A DNA stretch of 64,000 nucleotides from Halobacteriovorax sp. DA5 (GTDB taxonomy: Bacteria > Bdellovibrionota > Bacteriovoracia > Bacteriovoracales > Bacteriovoracaceae). A program made the translations under genes and the position numbers. The first letter of the stretch is position 1. Each line of letters opens with the position of its first letter. Positions 19,133-27,782 of the stretch are shown here, piece by piece. Under the pieces are notes generated by a model, which saw only the letters and a list, made by a program, of their open reading frames with translations, had not been told where the DNA came from and ran no database searches. The DNA lies in NCBI RefSeq assembly GCF_002903145.1, contig NZ_PPDJ01000012.1:1-64000 (forward strand). Reading direction: 5' to 3'.

Positions 19133-19591
19133 ATGAAGTTTCTCCACACAATGGTTAGAGTAACTAGCCTAGACGAAAGTATGGACTTCTATTGTAATAA
19201 ACTTGGACTTAAAGAGGTTCACCGTATCGAGAGTGAAGCGGGTAGATTTTCACTTGTCTATTTAAGTGCACCTGAAGATGAAGAAAAAGCATTAAAGGAG
19301 CAAGCTCCACTAATCGAGCTTACTTATAATTGGCCTGATGAAAATGGTAATACTGAAAAGCTACCTACGAGTAGTCGAAATTGGGGCCATCTAGCGTTTC
19401 GTGTTGATGACATTTATGAAACTTGTCAGAAACTAATGGATCAAGGGGTGACAATTAATCGTCCACCTAGAGATGGATATATGGCATTCTTAAAATCGCC
19501 AGATGATATCTCAATAGAGTTACTTCAAAAAGGTGAGCCATTGGCCCCATCTGCACCATGGAAAGATATGGAGAATATCGGATCTTGGTAA
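19133..19591 (+). CDS. gloA: lactoylglutathione lyase (glyoxalase I)
   Basis: Starts at the ATG 19133, directly preceded by GGAGG. A 152-residue vicinal-oxygen-chelate protein: HTMVRVTSLDESMDFYCNKLGLKE at the start, PLIELTYNW with the metal-ligand Glu, HLAFRVDDIYETC with the ligand His, and ISIELLQKG with the last Glu. It converts the methylglyoxal-glutathione hemithioacetal to lactoylglutathione, detoxifying a glycolysis by-product. Length and metal ligands match GloA well. Confidence 0.93.
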   Translation: MKFLHTMVRVTSLDESMDFYCNKLGLKEVHRIESEAGRFSLVYLSAPEDEEKALKEQAPLIELTYNWPDENGNTEKLPTSSRNWGHLAFRVDDIYETCQKLMDQGVTINRPPRDGYMAFLKSPDDISIELLQKGEPLAPSAPWKDMENIGSW

Positions 19592-19638
19592 AATTCATAT
19601 TAATGGACGCTGCTGTGTTTCTAACCTAGAATAGAAAT

Positions 19639-20853
19639 ATGGCAGCAGACATTGGTAATGATACCCGAAATATAAAATACTACTTTTCTTTTATCGCTCT
19701 TGGCGTCCTAACTGGAATTGCTTCGTCTGTCTTTTTACACCTTTTAAAAATCGTTACATCTTTAAGGTTTCGTTATAGCTACCTTATTTATTTTCTTCCA
19801 ATTGCAATGGTTGCTGTAAATTTCTGTTATAAGAAATTTTCTCCAATAAGTGAGAAGGGAAATAATCTTATTATTGATGAAATTCACAATCCAAAAAGGG
19901 ATATTCCCCTTATCATGATTCCCCTGATTTTATTTTCGACGCTACTCTCTCATTTATTTGGTGCAAGTGTTGGCCGAGAGGGAAGTGCTGTTCAGATGGG
20001 GGGAGCAATTGGCAATTATCTGGCTAAATTATTCAATCATTCAAAAAGAAAGAGGGCGGTTCTTCTTATGGCCGGATGTGGGGCCGGGTTTGGCTCTGCT
20101 ATTGGTGCTCCCTTTGCTGGAGCAATCTTTGGCATTGAGGCCATTTACTTAAATGCAAGAATAAAGTTATCGACTTTTCTTGAGTGCTTAATTGCTTCTT
20201 ATATTGGCTTTTACACAACACATCTATTATATGCGCCACACTCAAATTATATTCGATTCAAATTTTTAGGTTTTTCATGGAATCTAATCTTCTATGCACT
20301 TATTGCTGGAGCTGCCTTTGGTCTAGTTGCAAGGATATTTGTTTTAACTGTTGAGAAATCAAAATTGAAAATTAAAACTTTGGGAAAACCTTTGCTAATT
20401 ACATTTACGGGAAGTGTTGTTTTATTACTTTTCTACTTTGTACTTAATGACTTCTACAAGCAGCGCTACACTGGACTAGGTATCGAAGTTATTCAGCAGG
20501 CATTAATAGAAGTTGTTTCAATAAAAGATTTTATTTTAAAATTCATACTCACGGCAATTTCTCTTGTTTCAGGAATTAAAGGAGGAGAGTTTACACCTCT
20601 TGTTTATATTGGAACGACAATGGGCTCTTGGATGTCATCGATTGTTGTGATCAATCCAAACTTTCTCGCTGCTCTTGGTTTCTGTGTTGTTTTTGGAAGT
20701 GCTTCAAATACACCTCTTGCTTGTATTGCTATGGGAGCTGAGATCTTTGGTTATGAATTATTGCCATATCTCTTTGTTGCGATGGCCGTAGGACAATTTG
20801 TCTCGGGTAAGAAGACAATTTACACATCTCAAATCGTTAAGAAGTTTAGATAG
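19639..20853 (+). CDS. ClC-family chloride channel/transporter
   Basis: A 404-residue membrane protein with about ten helices. Motifs of the ClC fold are clear: GREGSAVQMGGAIG (containing the gating Glu and the GxEGP-like loop), GCGAGFGSAIGAPFAGAIFGIE, and GIKGGEFTPLVYIG (the GGxFxP ion-coordinating loop). No C-terminal CBS domains. The gating Glu suggests a Cl-/H+ exchanger or a fluoride/chloride channel of the prokaryotic type, used in acid or ion stress. The start is uncertain by a few codons. Confidence 0.9.
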   Translation: MAADIGNDTRNIKYYFSFIALGVLTGIASSVFLHLLKIVTSLRFRYSYLIYFLPIAMVAVNFCYKKFSPISEKGNNLIIDEIHNPKRDIPLIMIPLILFSTLLSHLFGASVGREGSAVQMGGAIGNYLAKLFNHSKRKRAVLLMAGCGAGFGSAIGAPFAGAIFGIEAIYLNARIKLSTFLECLIASYIGFYTTHLLYAPHSNYIRFKFLGFSWNLIFYALIAGAAFGLVARIFVLTVEKSKLKIKTLGKPLLITFTGSVVLLLFYFVLNDFYKQRYTGLGIEVIQQALIEVVSIKDFILKFILTAISLVSGIKGGEFTPLVYIGTTMGSWMSSIVVINPNFLAALGFCVVFGSASNTPLACIAMGAEIFGYELLPYLFVAMAVGQFVSGKKTIYTSQIVKKFR

Positions 20854-20972
20854 TTGACCAAAATACTTTCTAATTAAATCTGGCAAGTTAAATTTTTTTC
20901 TTCACAGACTGTTTTTTTAATTTCTATAATAACTTGTTTATATTTATTTATGTGCTTTCAGGGAGGAAAGAG

Positions 20973-21842
20973 ATGAGAAAATCAACGCTATTGATTGCTC
21001 TTTTTGCTGCAATCTTTTCAATTCAATCTTATTCATGTGATATTCATGGAAAAACAGGAATCATGCCAGAGAACGATCTATACCGTGGTGTTGACGCACT
21101 AACAGGTAATGGAATGACTGAAGAGTTATTCAATATCATCATTGATCGTGCAAACGAAGTTTACGCTCCAGTTGTTGAAACTGAAGGTGCGACTCTAAAG
21201 TTTCACCGTAAATGGGAAGATGGAACAGTAAATGCTTACGCTAACCAAGGTGGCGGAGTATGGAATGTTCACATGTTTGGTGGTCTTGCTCGTCACGAGC
21301 TAGTATCTCCAGATGGATTTGCTCTTGTAGTATGTCACGAACTAGGTCACCACCTAGCTGGTGCTCCAAAAATCAAAAGATTTTGGGTTTCTTCATGGGC
21401 ATCAAACGAAGGTCAGTCTGATTACTGGGCTTCACTTAAGTGTTTCAGAAGAATCTTCCAAGATGATGACAATGCTCGTATCGTATCAAAAATGGATATC
21501 GATCCAGAAGTTGAGTCAAAGTGTAATGCTGTTTGGTCTGATTCAAATGAAAATGCTCTATGTAAGAGAATGGCACAAGCTTCAAAAGGTCTAGCGACTC
21601 TTCTGAACTCTGGTCGTTCAGTATCTTTCACAACACCAGATATGTCTGTTGTTAGAAAAACTGATGACAAGCACCCAGCTGGTCAGTGTCGTCTAGATAC
21701 TTACTTCCAAGGTGCTCTTTGTGACAAAGACCTAAATGATGACGTATCTAAAACAGATGCTCTTGCTGGTACTTGTAACAGAGTAGATAACTACGAAACA
21801 GGTATTAGACCACTATGTTGGTATAAGCCAAAAAATATGTAA
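20973..21842 (+). CDS. secreted zinc metalloprotease
   Basis: The ATG at 20973 follows GGGAGGAAAG, a very strong ribosome site, and opens a signal peptide (cleavage near SYSC, residue 21). A 289-residue protein with the zincin motif HELGHHLAG (His122, Glu123, His126) and a downstream EGQSDYWAS that could give the third zinc ligand. At least eight cysteines suggest disulfides and an extracytoplasmic location. Synonymous codons lean to C-ending forms (CAC, GAC, AAC) more than in neighbours, as in the ribosomal gene rpsD, hinting at high expression. Likely a secreted protease, plausible in prey digestion. Confidence 0.82.
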   Translation: MRKSTLLIALFAAIFSIQSYSCDIHGKTGIMPENDLYRGVDALTGNGMTEELFNIIIDRANEVYAPVVETEGATLKFHRKWEDGTVNAYANQGGGVWNVHMFGGLARHELVSPDGFALVVCHELGHHLAGAPKIKRFWVSSWASNEGQSDYWASLKCFRRIFQDDDNARIVSKMDIDPEVESKCNAVWSDSNENALCKRMAQASKGLATLLNSGRSVSFTTPDMSVVRKTDDKHPAGQCRLDTYFQGALCDKDLNDDVSKTDALAGTCNRVDNYETGIRPLCWYKPKNM

Positions 21843-21868
21843 TTAAATTTTAAATTATATATAAAAAG

Positions 21869-21896
21869 AAAGGCAGGTTTTAAACCTGCCTTTTTT
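21869..21896. terminator. intrinsic terminator
   Basis: AAAGGCAGGT... pairs with ...ACCTGCCTTT, followed by TTTTTT on the plus strand and preceded by an A-rich tract. It lies between the convergent metalloprotease and phosphodiesterase genes. Confidence 0.85.
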
Positions 21897-21900
21897 ATTT

Positions 21901-23202
21901 CTATTGATTGATGACTTCTTGGATCGCTTCAATTTTACCATCAATTTGATAATGGTTATCAAGGCCTAGAAGCCTTAAGACAAGAGGGAAGATGTGAATA
22001 TTCTCTTTTGAGTCTGCAATGTAATTCTTTTTAAAATCTGGCCCTTGAGCGTAGAAAATTCCATGCATCCTCTGATTTGTAAACTGATCCCAGCCATGTG
22101 AGCCCGCCGGTGTATCAAAGTCTGTTGCGGCAATCCACCAACCAGCATTAGCAATACAGGCAAATGTTCCAATACGAACATTATTTTTGAAATTGTATCG
22201 TGATGGAATTGAATCTTTATCATAGCACTTAAAGTTCTTTGCTTTTGCGTTTATTTGTTTAAGTGTTGCTTGAATATCTAAGACGATCTTTTGTTCTATT
22301 TCTTTTTTATAGAATTGAACAATTGGTCCCTCTCCAAAAATTCGATAATCATCTTTTAACAGGGCCAGCGTTTCATCTTTTAAGATGATTTCCTTCTTGT
22401 TCTGATCAATATCTTCCATTCCATGATCTGAAACAATTATGATATTTAGATTTGGAACAAGTTTTGTTGCTGCTGTGATTAATTTCTCAAGAGAGGTGTC
22501 TACATTCTCAATGGCCTCTTTTACTTCTTTTGATTTTGTTCCGTAATGGTGGCCGGCAGAGTCCACATCTGGGAAGTAGAGAGTCATGAAGTATGGCCTT
22601 TCTTTAGTCGGTAGTTTCAGCCATTCTAGGATCTGTTTGATGCGATTTTCATGTGGCATTTTATGAATATAGTCATACCAATACGAAGGTCTTATTCCTG
22701 AAATATCAGCTTCAGATCCTGGCCAAAATAGAGTAGCAGTCTTTAGTCCTTGCTCTTCTGCAGCTGTCCAAATCGTAGGTGAAAGATAGAAGTTCTTATT
22801 TCTTACCGCTTTTCGATCTTTTAGAGAGTAGTTTAACTTTAGATCTGGAGCATAGAAATGATTTGCCACAATTCCATGATTCATCGGGTAGCTACCTGTT
22901 GCAATCGAGAGATGATTTGGAAATGTTTTCGTCGGATAAGAAGGAATGAGACTTTTTAATTGAGTTCCTTCATTTGAAAATTTTGTTAAAAATTTTGGTT
23001 TATAGTTCTTTGTATAATCGTATCGATAACCATCAAGAGAAATAAGAAGTACAGGGTTTATATTTTGTAATTCTTCTTCAGAGGCCACATTCTGGCTTGA
23101 TCTCTCAATATGATAACTATTCTTGTAAGTGGAGTCGTTCTTCGTACATGAGCTATACGAGAATAAGCTTATTATTGCTAACGGAGCTAGTAACTTCTTC
23201 AT
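21901..23202 (-). CDS. NPP-type alkaline phosphatase/phosphodiesterase lipoprotein
   Basis: A 433-residue protein. The signal peptide ends in a lipobox-like YSSC (Cys19), so probably a lipoprotein. The alkaline-phosphatase-superfamily NPP signature is intact: LLISLDGYRYDY (metal Asp), YPTKTFPNHLSIATG (nucleophile Thr), DVDSAGHHYGT (Asp and His), IIIVSDHGMED (Asp-His) and AGSHGWDQF (His). NPP enzymes hydrolyse nucleotide pyrophosphates or phosphodiesters outside the cytoplasm, useful for salvaging nucleotides. The ribosome site AAGGG lies within a 12-bp inverted repeat just upstream, so translation may be switched. Confidence 0.92.
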   Translation of the reverse strand: MKKLLAPLAIISLFSYSSCTKNDSTYKNSYHIERSSQNVASEEELQNINPVLLISLDGYRYDYTKNYKPKFLTKFSNEGTQLKSLIPSYPTKTFPNHLSIATGSYPMNHGIVANHFYAPDLKLNYSLKDRKAVRNKNFYLSPTIWTAAEEQGLKTATLFWPGSEADISGIRPSYWYDYIHKMPHENRIKQILEWLKLPTKERPYFMTLYFPDVDSAGHHYGTKSKEVKEAIENVDTSLEKLITAATKLVPNLNIIIVSDHGMEDIDQNKKEIILKDETLALLKDDYRIFGEGPIVQFYKKEIEQKIVLDIQATLKQINAKAKNFKCYDKDSIPSRYNFKNNVRIGTFACIANAGWWIAATDFDTPAGSHGWDQFTNQRMHGIFYAQGPDFKKNYIADSKENIHIFPLVLRLLGLDNHYQIDGKIEAIQEVINQ

Positions 23203-23252
23203 TGGTTAATCCCTTGTAAATCAATATTTACTTAGATTGTAAGGGATTAACC
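23203..23252 (-). promoter_or_regulatory. structured leader sequestering the ribosome site of the NPP gene
   Basis: In the mRNA sense (minus strand) GGTTAATCCCTT (23252-23241) pairs perfectly with AAGGGATTAACC (23215-23204), and an inner GTAAAT/ATTTAC stem stacks on its 3' arm, leaving a 9-nt bulge. The 3' arm contains AAGGG, the only ribosome site, 8 nt before the ATG at 23202. A TATACA-like -10 stands just upstream, so transcription could start at the first arm. A regulatory RNA or, alternatively, a DNA operator. Confidence 0.6.
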
Positions 23253-23272
23253 GTATTCTTGTATATTAGGAA

Positions 23273-23434
23273 TTAATAACAGTTATAATCGTCATAATCG
23301 ATGTCAGAGAACCTGAACTTCAATGTACGAATATGGTCTAGAGGGATATCGTATTCTTGACGAAATAATCCATCTATATCCTTTGTGAAAATAATTCCAT
23401 CTACTACTCTGTATTCAACTGCTTCAATTGTCAT
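23273..23434 (-). CDS. small hypothetical protein
   Basis: The ATG at 23434 is preceded by AAGGAG (23449-23444), so this 53-residue frame (MTIEAVEYRV..) is chosen over an ATG seven codons upstream. It is acidic, with aromatic residues, and has a KDIDGLFRQEYDIPLDHIR centre. No signal or membrane helix. Good ribosome site but no recognised family. Confidence 0.6.
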   Translation of the reverse strand: MTIEAVEYRVVDGIIFTKDIDGLFRQEYDIPLDHIRTLKFRFSDIDYDDYNCY

Positions 23435-23551
23435 AAACTCTATCTCCTTCTTCATGAAGAAATTTTAAGACAAGTGATTAAAGGTGAACAAGTAAAGATT
23501 TTCTTAAGAAATGCTCTAAAGCCCCGTTTCTTAAGGTTATCTTAAGGTTCG

Positions 23552-24541
23552 TTAACGCTTAAAAAGAGGGTGAGTTCCTACACCCGTGTATTCACTAGTG
23601 ATGTAGATACATGCAACAATAAAAGATGTTACGATTATTGTTGATAGTAGGAGTGTAACATTTTCTGACATTCCTTTCTCTTCTAAATAATTAACTAGCT
23701 TGGCCTGTCCCCAGATACCAAAAACGATGGTTACAATAAATAGAATACCTGTTGAAACAAGTGTCAGGAGGATATTTGAAATTTCAGTATAGTCACTATC
23801 AGGAGCGACATTTGCTGTCGTGTTCTTTGTGATTTTTCCACTTGGAAGGATGAGAGGCCCTCCGGATGTCTGAGCATCCAGAGAGACTTCACGTTTTACT
23901 GATTCTGTTGGAAGGTAAAAGCGAGAAAAAGCCGGCTTATCATTTGATTGATAGGCTTCGATCGTAAAGTTGATGATAACTTCTTCACCAACAACAAGTC
24001 CGCCGTCAAAGTTTTTACTCCAGTTGATACCAAAGTCAAAACGATTGATCTTAAAGCTTCCTTCAAAGTAGATCCCTTCTTTATTAGTCCAAGGATCAGT
24101 ACGCTTACCAAGATATTTTAAGCTAACAGGAACAGTCTTCGTTTTTTCTTTTACTGTTATCGCTAGCTTTGCATCGGCCTTTTTGTCTTTTAAAACAATG
24201 GCCTGAGCACTTTTAAATTTGATAATTGGAAAATTCTCAGCATTGAAGAATTCATTTTTCTTTAAGTGCTGATCTCTTTTCTTATCAAAAGTATTGATAC
24301 TCTTAACGATGATCTCACCTTGAAGATCAGAGATCGTATTATCGTCTTTCTTAAAGTAAATTGTGTAATCGTCAAATTGACCTTCAACATCAGTCAAGGC
24401 CATGTACTTAACACTGAACTTTAATTTTGAATGTTCTTTATTAACAATATAAGAAGATCCAAGAGTATTAAGGGAAATTAGTAGGGCAAAAAAAAGGTGC
24501 CCAATAAGGCACCCTTTGTAATTATTTAACAAATTTTTCAT
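23552..24541 (-). CDS. YceI-family protein with C-terminal membrane helices
   Basis: A 329-residue protein. A hydrophobic N-terminus (residues about 10-30) acts as signal, followed by a YceI domain (YIVNKEHSKLKFSVKYM, FPIIKFKSA, FKINRFDFGINW, VVGEEVIINFTIEA), a lipocalin-like barrel that binds polyisoprenoids. Two membrane helices at about 255-275 and 298-318 then anchor it, unlike free periplasmic YceI. Its start overlaps the ppa stop by 20 nt, and the ppa terminator lies inside its signal-peptide codons, so expression may need readthrough or an internal promoter. Confidence 0.82.
   Translation of the reverse strand: MKNLLNNYKGCLIGHLFFALLISLNTLGSSYIVNKEHSKLKFSVKYMALTDVEGQFDDYTIYFKKDDNTISDLQGEIIVKSINTFDKKRDQHLKKNEFFNAENFPIIKFKSAQAIVLKDKKADAKLAITVKEKTKTVPVSLKYLGKRTDPWTNKEGIYFEGSFKINRFDFGINWSKNFDGGLVVGEEVIINFTIEAYQSNDKPAFSRFYLPTESVKREVSLDAQTSGGPLILPSGKITKNTTANVAPDSDYTEISNILLTLVSTGILFIVTIVFGIWGQAKLVNYLEEKGMSENVTLLLSTIIVTSFIVACIYITSEYTGVGTHPLFKR
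24488..24513 (-). terminator. intrinsic terminator of ppa lying inside the YceI coding region
   Basis: On the minus strand GGTGCC (24513-24508), loop TTATTG, GGCACC (24501-24496), then eight T residues (24495-24488). This is a canonical hairpin plus U-tract starting 9 nt after the ppa stop, yet codons 10-18 of the YceI gene run through it. Confidence 0.8.
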
Positions 24542-25178
24542 TATAGTCTTCTACGCCGAGGTTGATAACTTTCATTGCTGTTTCAGCATTGTATGTTTCT
24601 GTAATTTCTACTTTAGCTTCACCATCTTTTACAGGGATTTCCTTGTAAGTTAGGAAGTAGTGCTTAAGTTCTGCAAGTACAGCAGCAGGAACTTGATCGA
24701 TATCAGTGATGTGACCAAACATTGCATCGTCTTTTAGTACAGCGATGATTTTATCATCAATTTCACCACCATCTAGCATTCTAAAACCACCAACAGGAAT
24801 ACAGTTAACTAGGATATCACCTTGAACAATATTCTTTTCCGCAAGTACACAAATATCGATTGGATCATGATCTCCATCAATTCCTGTGCGTCCTGTTTCT
24901 GCTTCAGCAAAGCTTGCTGATTTTGAGTCAGAGTAAGTGCGTGGGATTAATCCATATAATTGTGGAATAATATTTGAGAACTTCTGTGGACGATCTACCA
25001 TTAGGTATCCACTTTCTTTATGAACTTCATATTTCACGCGGTCGTTAGGAGTAATTTCGATATAAGCATTAAGAACTTTCTTATCTTCATTGTCCCAAGT
25101 CTTGATACCATGCCATGGATTTGGCCTAAACATTTTTCCATATTTCTCTAAGAAATCATTTAGCTCTGAGTTAGTCAT
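24522..25178 (-). CDS. ppa: inorganic pyrophosphatase (family I)
   Basis: The ATG at 25178 follows AAAGGA and is chosen over a codon ten residues upstream. A 218-residue soluble enzyme with the metal-binding signature DGDHDPIDICVLAE (DxDPxD) and an upstream EVHKESGYLMVDRP substrate loop. It hydrolyses pyrophosphate from biosynthetic reactions and so pulls them forward. Length is slightly above the E. coli enzyme. It ends in a strong terminator that falls inside the overlapping YceI gene. Confidence 0.95.
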   Translation of the reverse strand: MTNSELNDFLEKYGKMFRPNPWHGIKTWDNEDKKVLNAYIEITPNDRVKYEVHKESGYLMVDRPQKFSNIIPQLYGLIPRTYSDSKSASFAEAETGRTGIDGDHDPIDICVLAEKNIVQGDILVNCIPVGGFRMLDGGEIDDKIIAVLKDDAMFGHITDIDQVPAAVLAELKHYFLTYKEIPVKDGEAKVEITETYNAETAMKVINLGVEDYNEKFVK

Positions 25179-25271
25179 TATTAATCCTTTTTGTGAATAT
25201 TTTGGCATTAACTTAGCACAAAGAGGATAGTCTAGGAAGTTTTATCAGGCCCAATAAAAAGGGATTCGTCG

Positions 25272-25736
25272 CTACTTCGAAAAGAAGCGAATGATCTCTG
25301 CAAATGCACTTTTTGGTCCATTTACTGTATTCTTTAGATTGTTTTTATTGAGCTCACTTATAGCATGAGCGCTATGGGTAGTAGCGTTAAGAATACCAAT
25401 CTTCGCCTCAATATCATCGAGGATTTTCTTAAGAAATGCTTCTTCTTTTGGGTCGAGCTCATCAGAGCGAAAGACAATATTTGCTAGGTGATGGAGTTGG
25501 CTTAAGTGAGCAGGGTAGTTTACTTTATGAATGAATTCATCTGGGCGATGTCTTTGAATCAGGTCTTCTTTTAGCTGAAGTCTATCTTTATCTTCAAGCT
25601 TGGCATTGTTGATAAAGTCTTGAATTAGAGTTTTTTCTTGTTCTGAAACAATATTATCGAGATGAGTCAGAGAAACTAGTGTTCTCCACATATTTAGGAA
25701 ACTATCGTACTTCTTATCATCACTTATACTATTCAT
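25272..25736 (-). CDS. TerB-like helical protein
   Basis: A 154-residue, all-helical cytoplasmic protein. Two acidic helix-turn segments, LTHLDNIVSEQEKTLIQDFI and FRSDELDPKEEAFLKKIL, resemble the paired motifs of TerB/DjlA N-terminal domains (DGxxxxxExxxL). These domains bind metal or act as membrane-stress adaptors, but this member is divergent. It is divergent from the coiled-coil gene at 25851. Function not assignable. Confidence 0.55.
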   Translation of the reverse strand: MNSISDDKKYDSFLNMWRTLVSLTHLDNIVSEQEKTLIQDFINNAKLEDKDRLQLKEDLIQRHRPDEFIHKVNYPAHLSQLHHLANIVFRSDELDPKEEAFLKKILDDIEAKIGILNATTHSAHAISELNKNNLKNTVNGPKSAFAEIIRFFSK

Positions 25737-25850
25737 TGAAATATCTTAGCACAACCGAAAAATCAGCTATTTAGGCATGACACTCTTTGCCTAGTGAACG
25801 CGAGACTATAAAGAAGGTATAATTTTTAGGACGGGCGGTAGTGTAAATTT

Positions 25851-27782
25851 ATGAAAGTCGAAGATTACTCTAAGAAAATTACTCAAATGAATCAGGAGCA
25901 GCGAAAGCAGCTCAATCATATTCGTGAAGGCTATCAGTCCAATCTTCAAAATATTCAAGATAAGAATTCTCATAAAATCGATAATATTAAGCATGAGCAC
26001 GCTAAGAAGCAGCAGGCCCTTATTGAGGATAATCAGCAAAAACTTGATGAAGCTGCAAAGAAGGCCAAGCTTGCTATGGCCAAGTCAAAAGAATTCTTTC
26101 GCGAAAGAAATGAGCAAATTAGAGAAGACTTTCATAAGACTTCCACTGATCAAAAGTCTAAATTCGACGAAAAGCTTGCTACCTTAAAACAAGCTTATGC
26201 AGATACTATTGAACAAAGAGATACTACATACGAAAGTAGTTTAGAGTCACAAAATAAAAGATCACAAGAGCGAATTGCACTTAATCAAGACCGTTTCCAA
26301 GATACGATTAAGCAATTAAATGAGCACACGAGTGAATCAAATCAAAAGCTTAATGCTGACTTCGCTGCCCGTGAAAAAGCACAAGTAAGAAGAAATCGTG
26401 ACCAATTAAATGAGCTTAAGTCACAATTTTCTCTAGAGAATCGTGACCTTAAAAATGCCGCTGACAAAAATCTTAGAAAAGTTGTCGATGAAGGCAAGAG
26501 ACGTGAGGACTTCTTAGTTGCTTCTAAGAAAAATGCATTGGAAGAAGCAAACCAATCTTATCTTCGTCAAATTAATGAAAAGCAAGCAGGTGTTGATCAA
26601 ATTGCTCGCGATCTTCATATGAAAACGCAAAAGTCTCTACAAGACCAAAGACTCAGTCATGAAAAAGAGGTCTCTGAGTTAATCAGAGATCAGGTTAGTA
26701 AAAGAGAAGATATCAAAGGTGATCATGATCTCGATATTGCTCGTTTCAAAAATTCTCAGTCGATGAGCCAAATGGAGCAAAAAGGTGTTGAAGATAAATT
26801 TCAACAAAAGATAGATCGCTTAAAAGAGCTTAACTCTCAAGTCATTAAAGATTTTGAGGATAAGTTAGTTGAAAAAGACAATGCGGTAACAAAAAGAGTT
26901 AAGGATCAGTCTCGTGAGCAACAGGCCCGTATGGCCGATTTCCAAAGTGAGACCAGAGCGAATGCTGATGAGATACAAGCTCGCTCTCAAAGACAGCATG
27001 AAATTAAAAAGGCCCAATATAATAGAAATATTTCTTATGAAAAAAAGGTTGCTGAAGACAATATTGTTCAAAAAGAAAATCAATTTCGTGAGTTGATGGA
27101 TGGCCAGAGAAATCACTTTAGAAATAATCTTATTCGTACAGAAGAGAAGAATCTCGAAACAGTTAAGTCTTTGCAAGATTCATTTAGAGAAGAAAAAGAA
27201 GAGATCAATGCTCGTAATCACGAGATGTATGCAGATACACTAAAATCTCATCGCCAAGAAATGGATAAGAAAATCTCTGATATCCAGGCATCATATGAAA
27301 GTAAATTTCAAGTTCAAGAAGAGCACTTAAAGAAGTCAATTGCTGATGCTGAAGAAAAGCTATATATGCTGAGAACAACTTCAAAGAGAAAGCAGCAGTC
27401 TGAAAGTGAATTCTTTCAAGAACAGTCTCGTATGCAAAGAAGCGAAATGAAGGAAAATTTGGATCATATTAAGGATCAGTATGAGAAACAATTCCAAGCG
27501 CTTCGTGACGACTTTAACACTCGCCTTAAATTGGTAAAAAGAGAAAATGAAGTAAAAACATCTCGTATGACCCATAATCATAATCTTGAAAAACAGAAGA
27601 TGACAGCAGATCACAATACAGATATGAGAAGAAAACTTAATCTTGCTCAGAAAAAGCTAGAGAGACAAATGAGCGACTCGCAAAGACTTAGAGATCAACT
27701 TGTTTCAAGTTACGAAGAGAAGATTAAGAACCTTAAAAAACAATATGAATTAAAACAAATTGAAGAGTATAAGCAAGTTTAA
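25851..27782 (+). CDS. long coiled-coil protein
   Basis: A 643-residue protein that is nearly all Glu, Lys, Gln, Arg, Asp and Asn, without Cys or Trp and with almost no Pro or Gly, so it should be a continuous helical coiled coil perhaps 90 nm long. No signal peptide or membrane helix: cytoplasmic. Repeats of ENQ/KEL/RDQ type but no fixed-length unit that I could see. The stop overlaps the dtd ATG by one base (TAATG), so the two are translationally coupled. I do not recognise a family; a structural or scaffolding role is an inference. Confidence 0.8.
   Translation: MKVEDYSKKITQMNQEQRKQLNHIREGYQSNLQNIQDKNSHKIDNIKHEHAKKQQALIEDNQQKLDEAAKKAKLAMAKSKEFFRERNEQIREDFHKTSTDQKSKFDEKLATLKQAYADTIEQRDTTYESSLESQNKRSQERIALNQDRFQDTIKQLNEHTSESNQKLNADFAAREKAQVRRNRDQLNELKSQFSLENRDLKNAADKNLRKVVDEGKRREDFLVASKKNALEEANQSYLRQINEKQAGVDQIARDLHMKTQKSLQDQRLSHEKEVSELIRDQVSKREDIKGDHDLDIARFKNSQSMSQMEQKGVEDKFQQKIDRLKELNSQVIKDFEDKLVEKDNAVTKRVKDQSREQQARMADFQSETRANADEIQARSQRQHEIKKAQYNRNISYEKKVAEDNIVQKENQFRELMDGQRNHFRNNLIRTEEKNLETVKSLQDSFREEKEEINARNHEMYADTLKSHRQEMDKKISDIQASYESKFQVQEEHLKKSIADAEEKLYMLRTTSKRKQQSESEFFQEQSRMQRSEMKENLDHIKDQYEKQFQALRDDFNTRLKLVKRENEVKTSRMTHNHNLEKQKMTADHNTDMRRKLNLAQKKLERQMSDSQRLRDQLVSSYEEKIKNLKKQYELKQIEEYKQV

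Noticed and set aside
25806..26039. Minus-strand frame opposite the coiled-coil gene.
   Set aside because: It consists of hydrophobic residues produced by reading the complement of a charged coiled coil; no start site or family.
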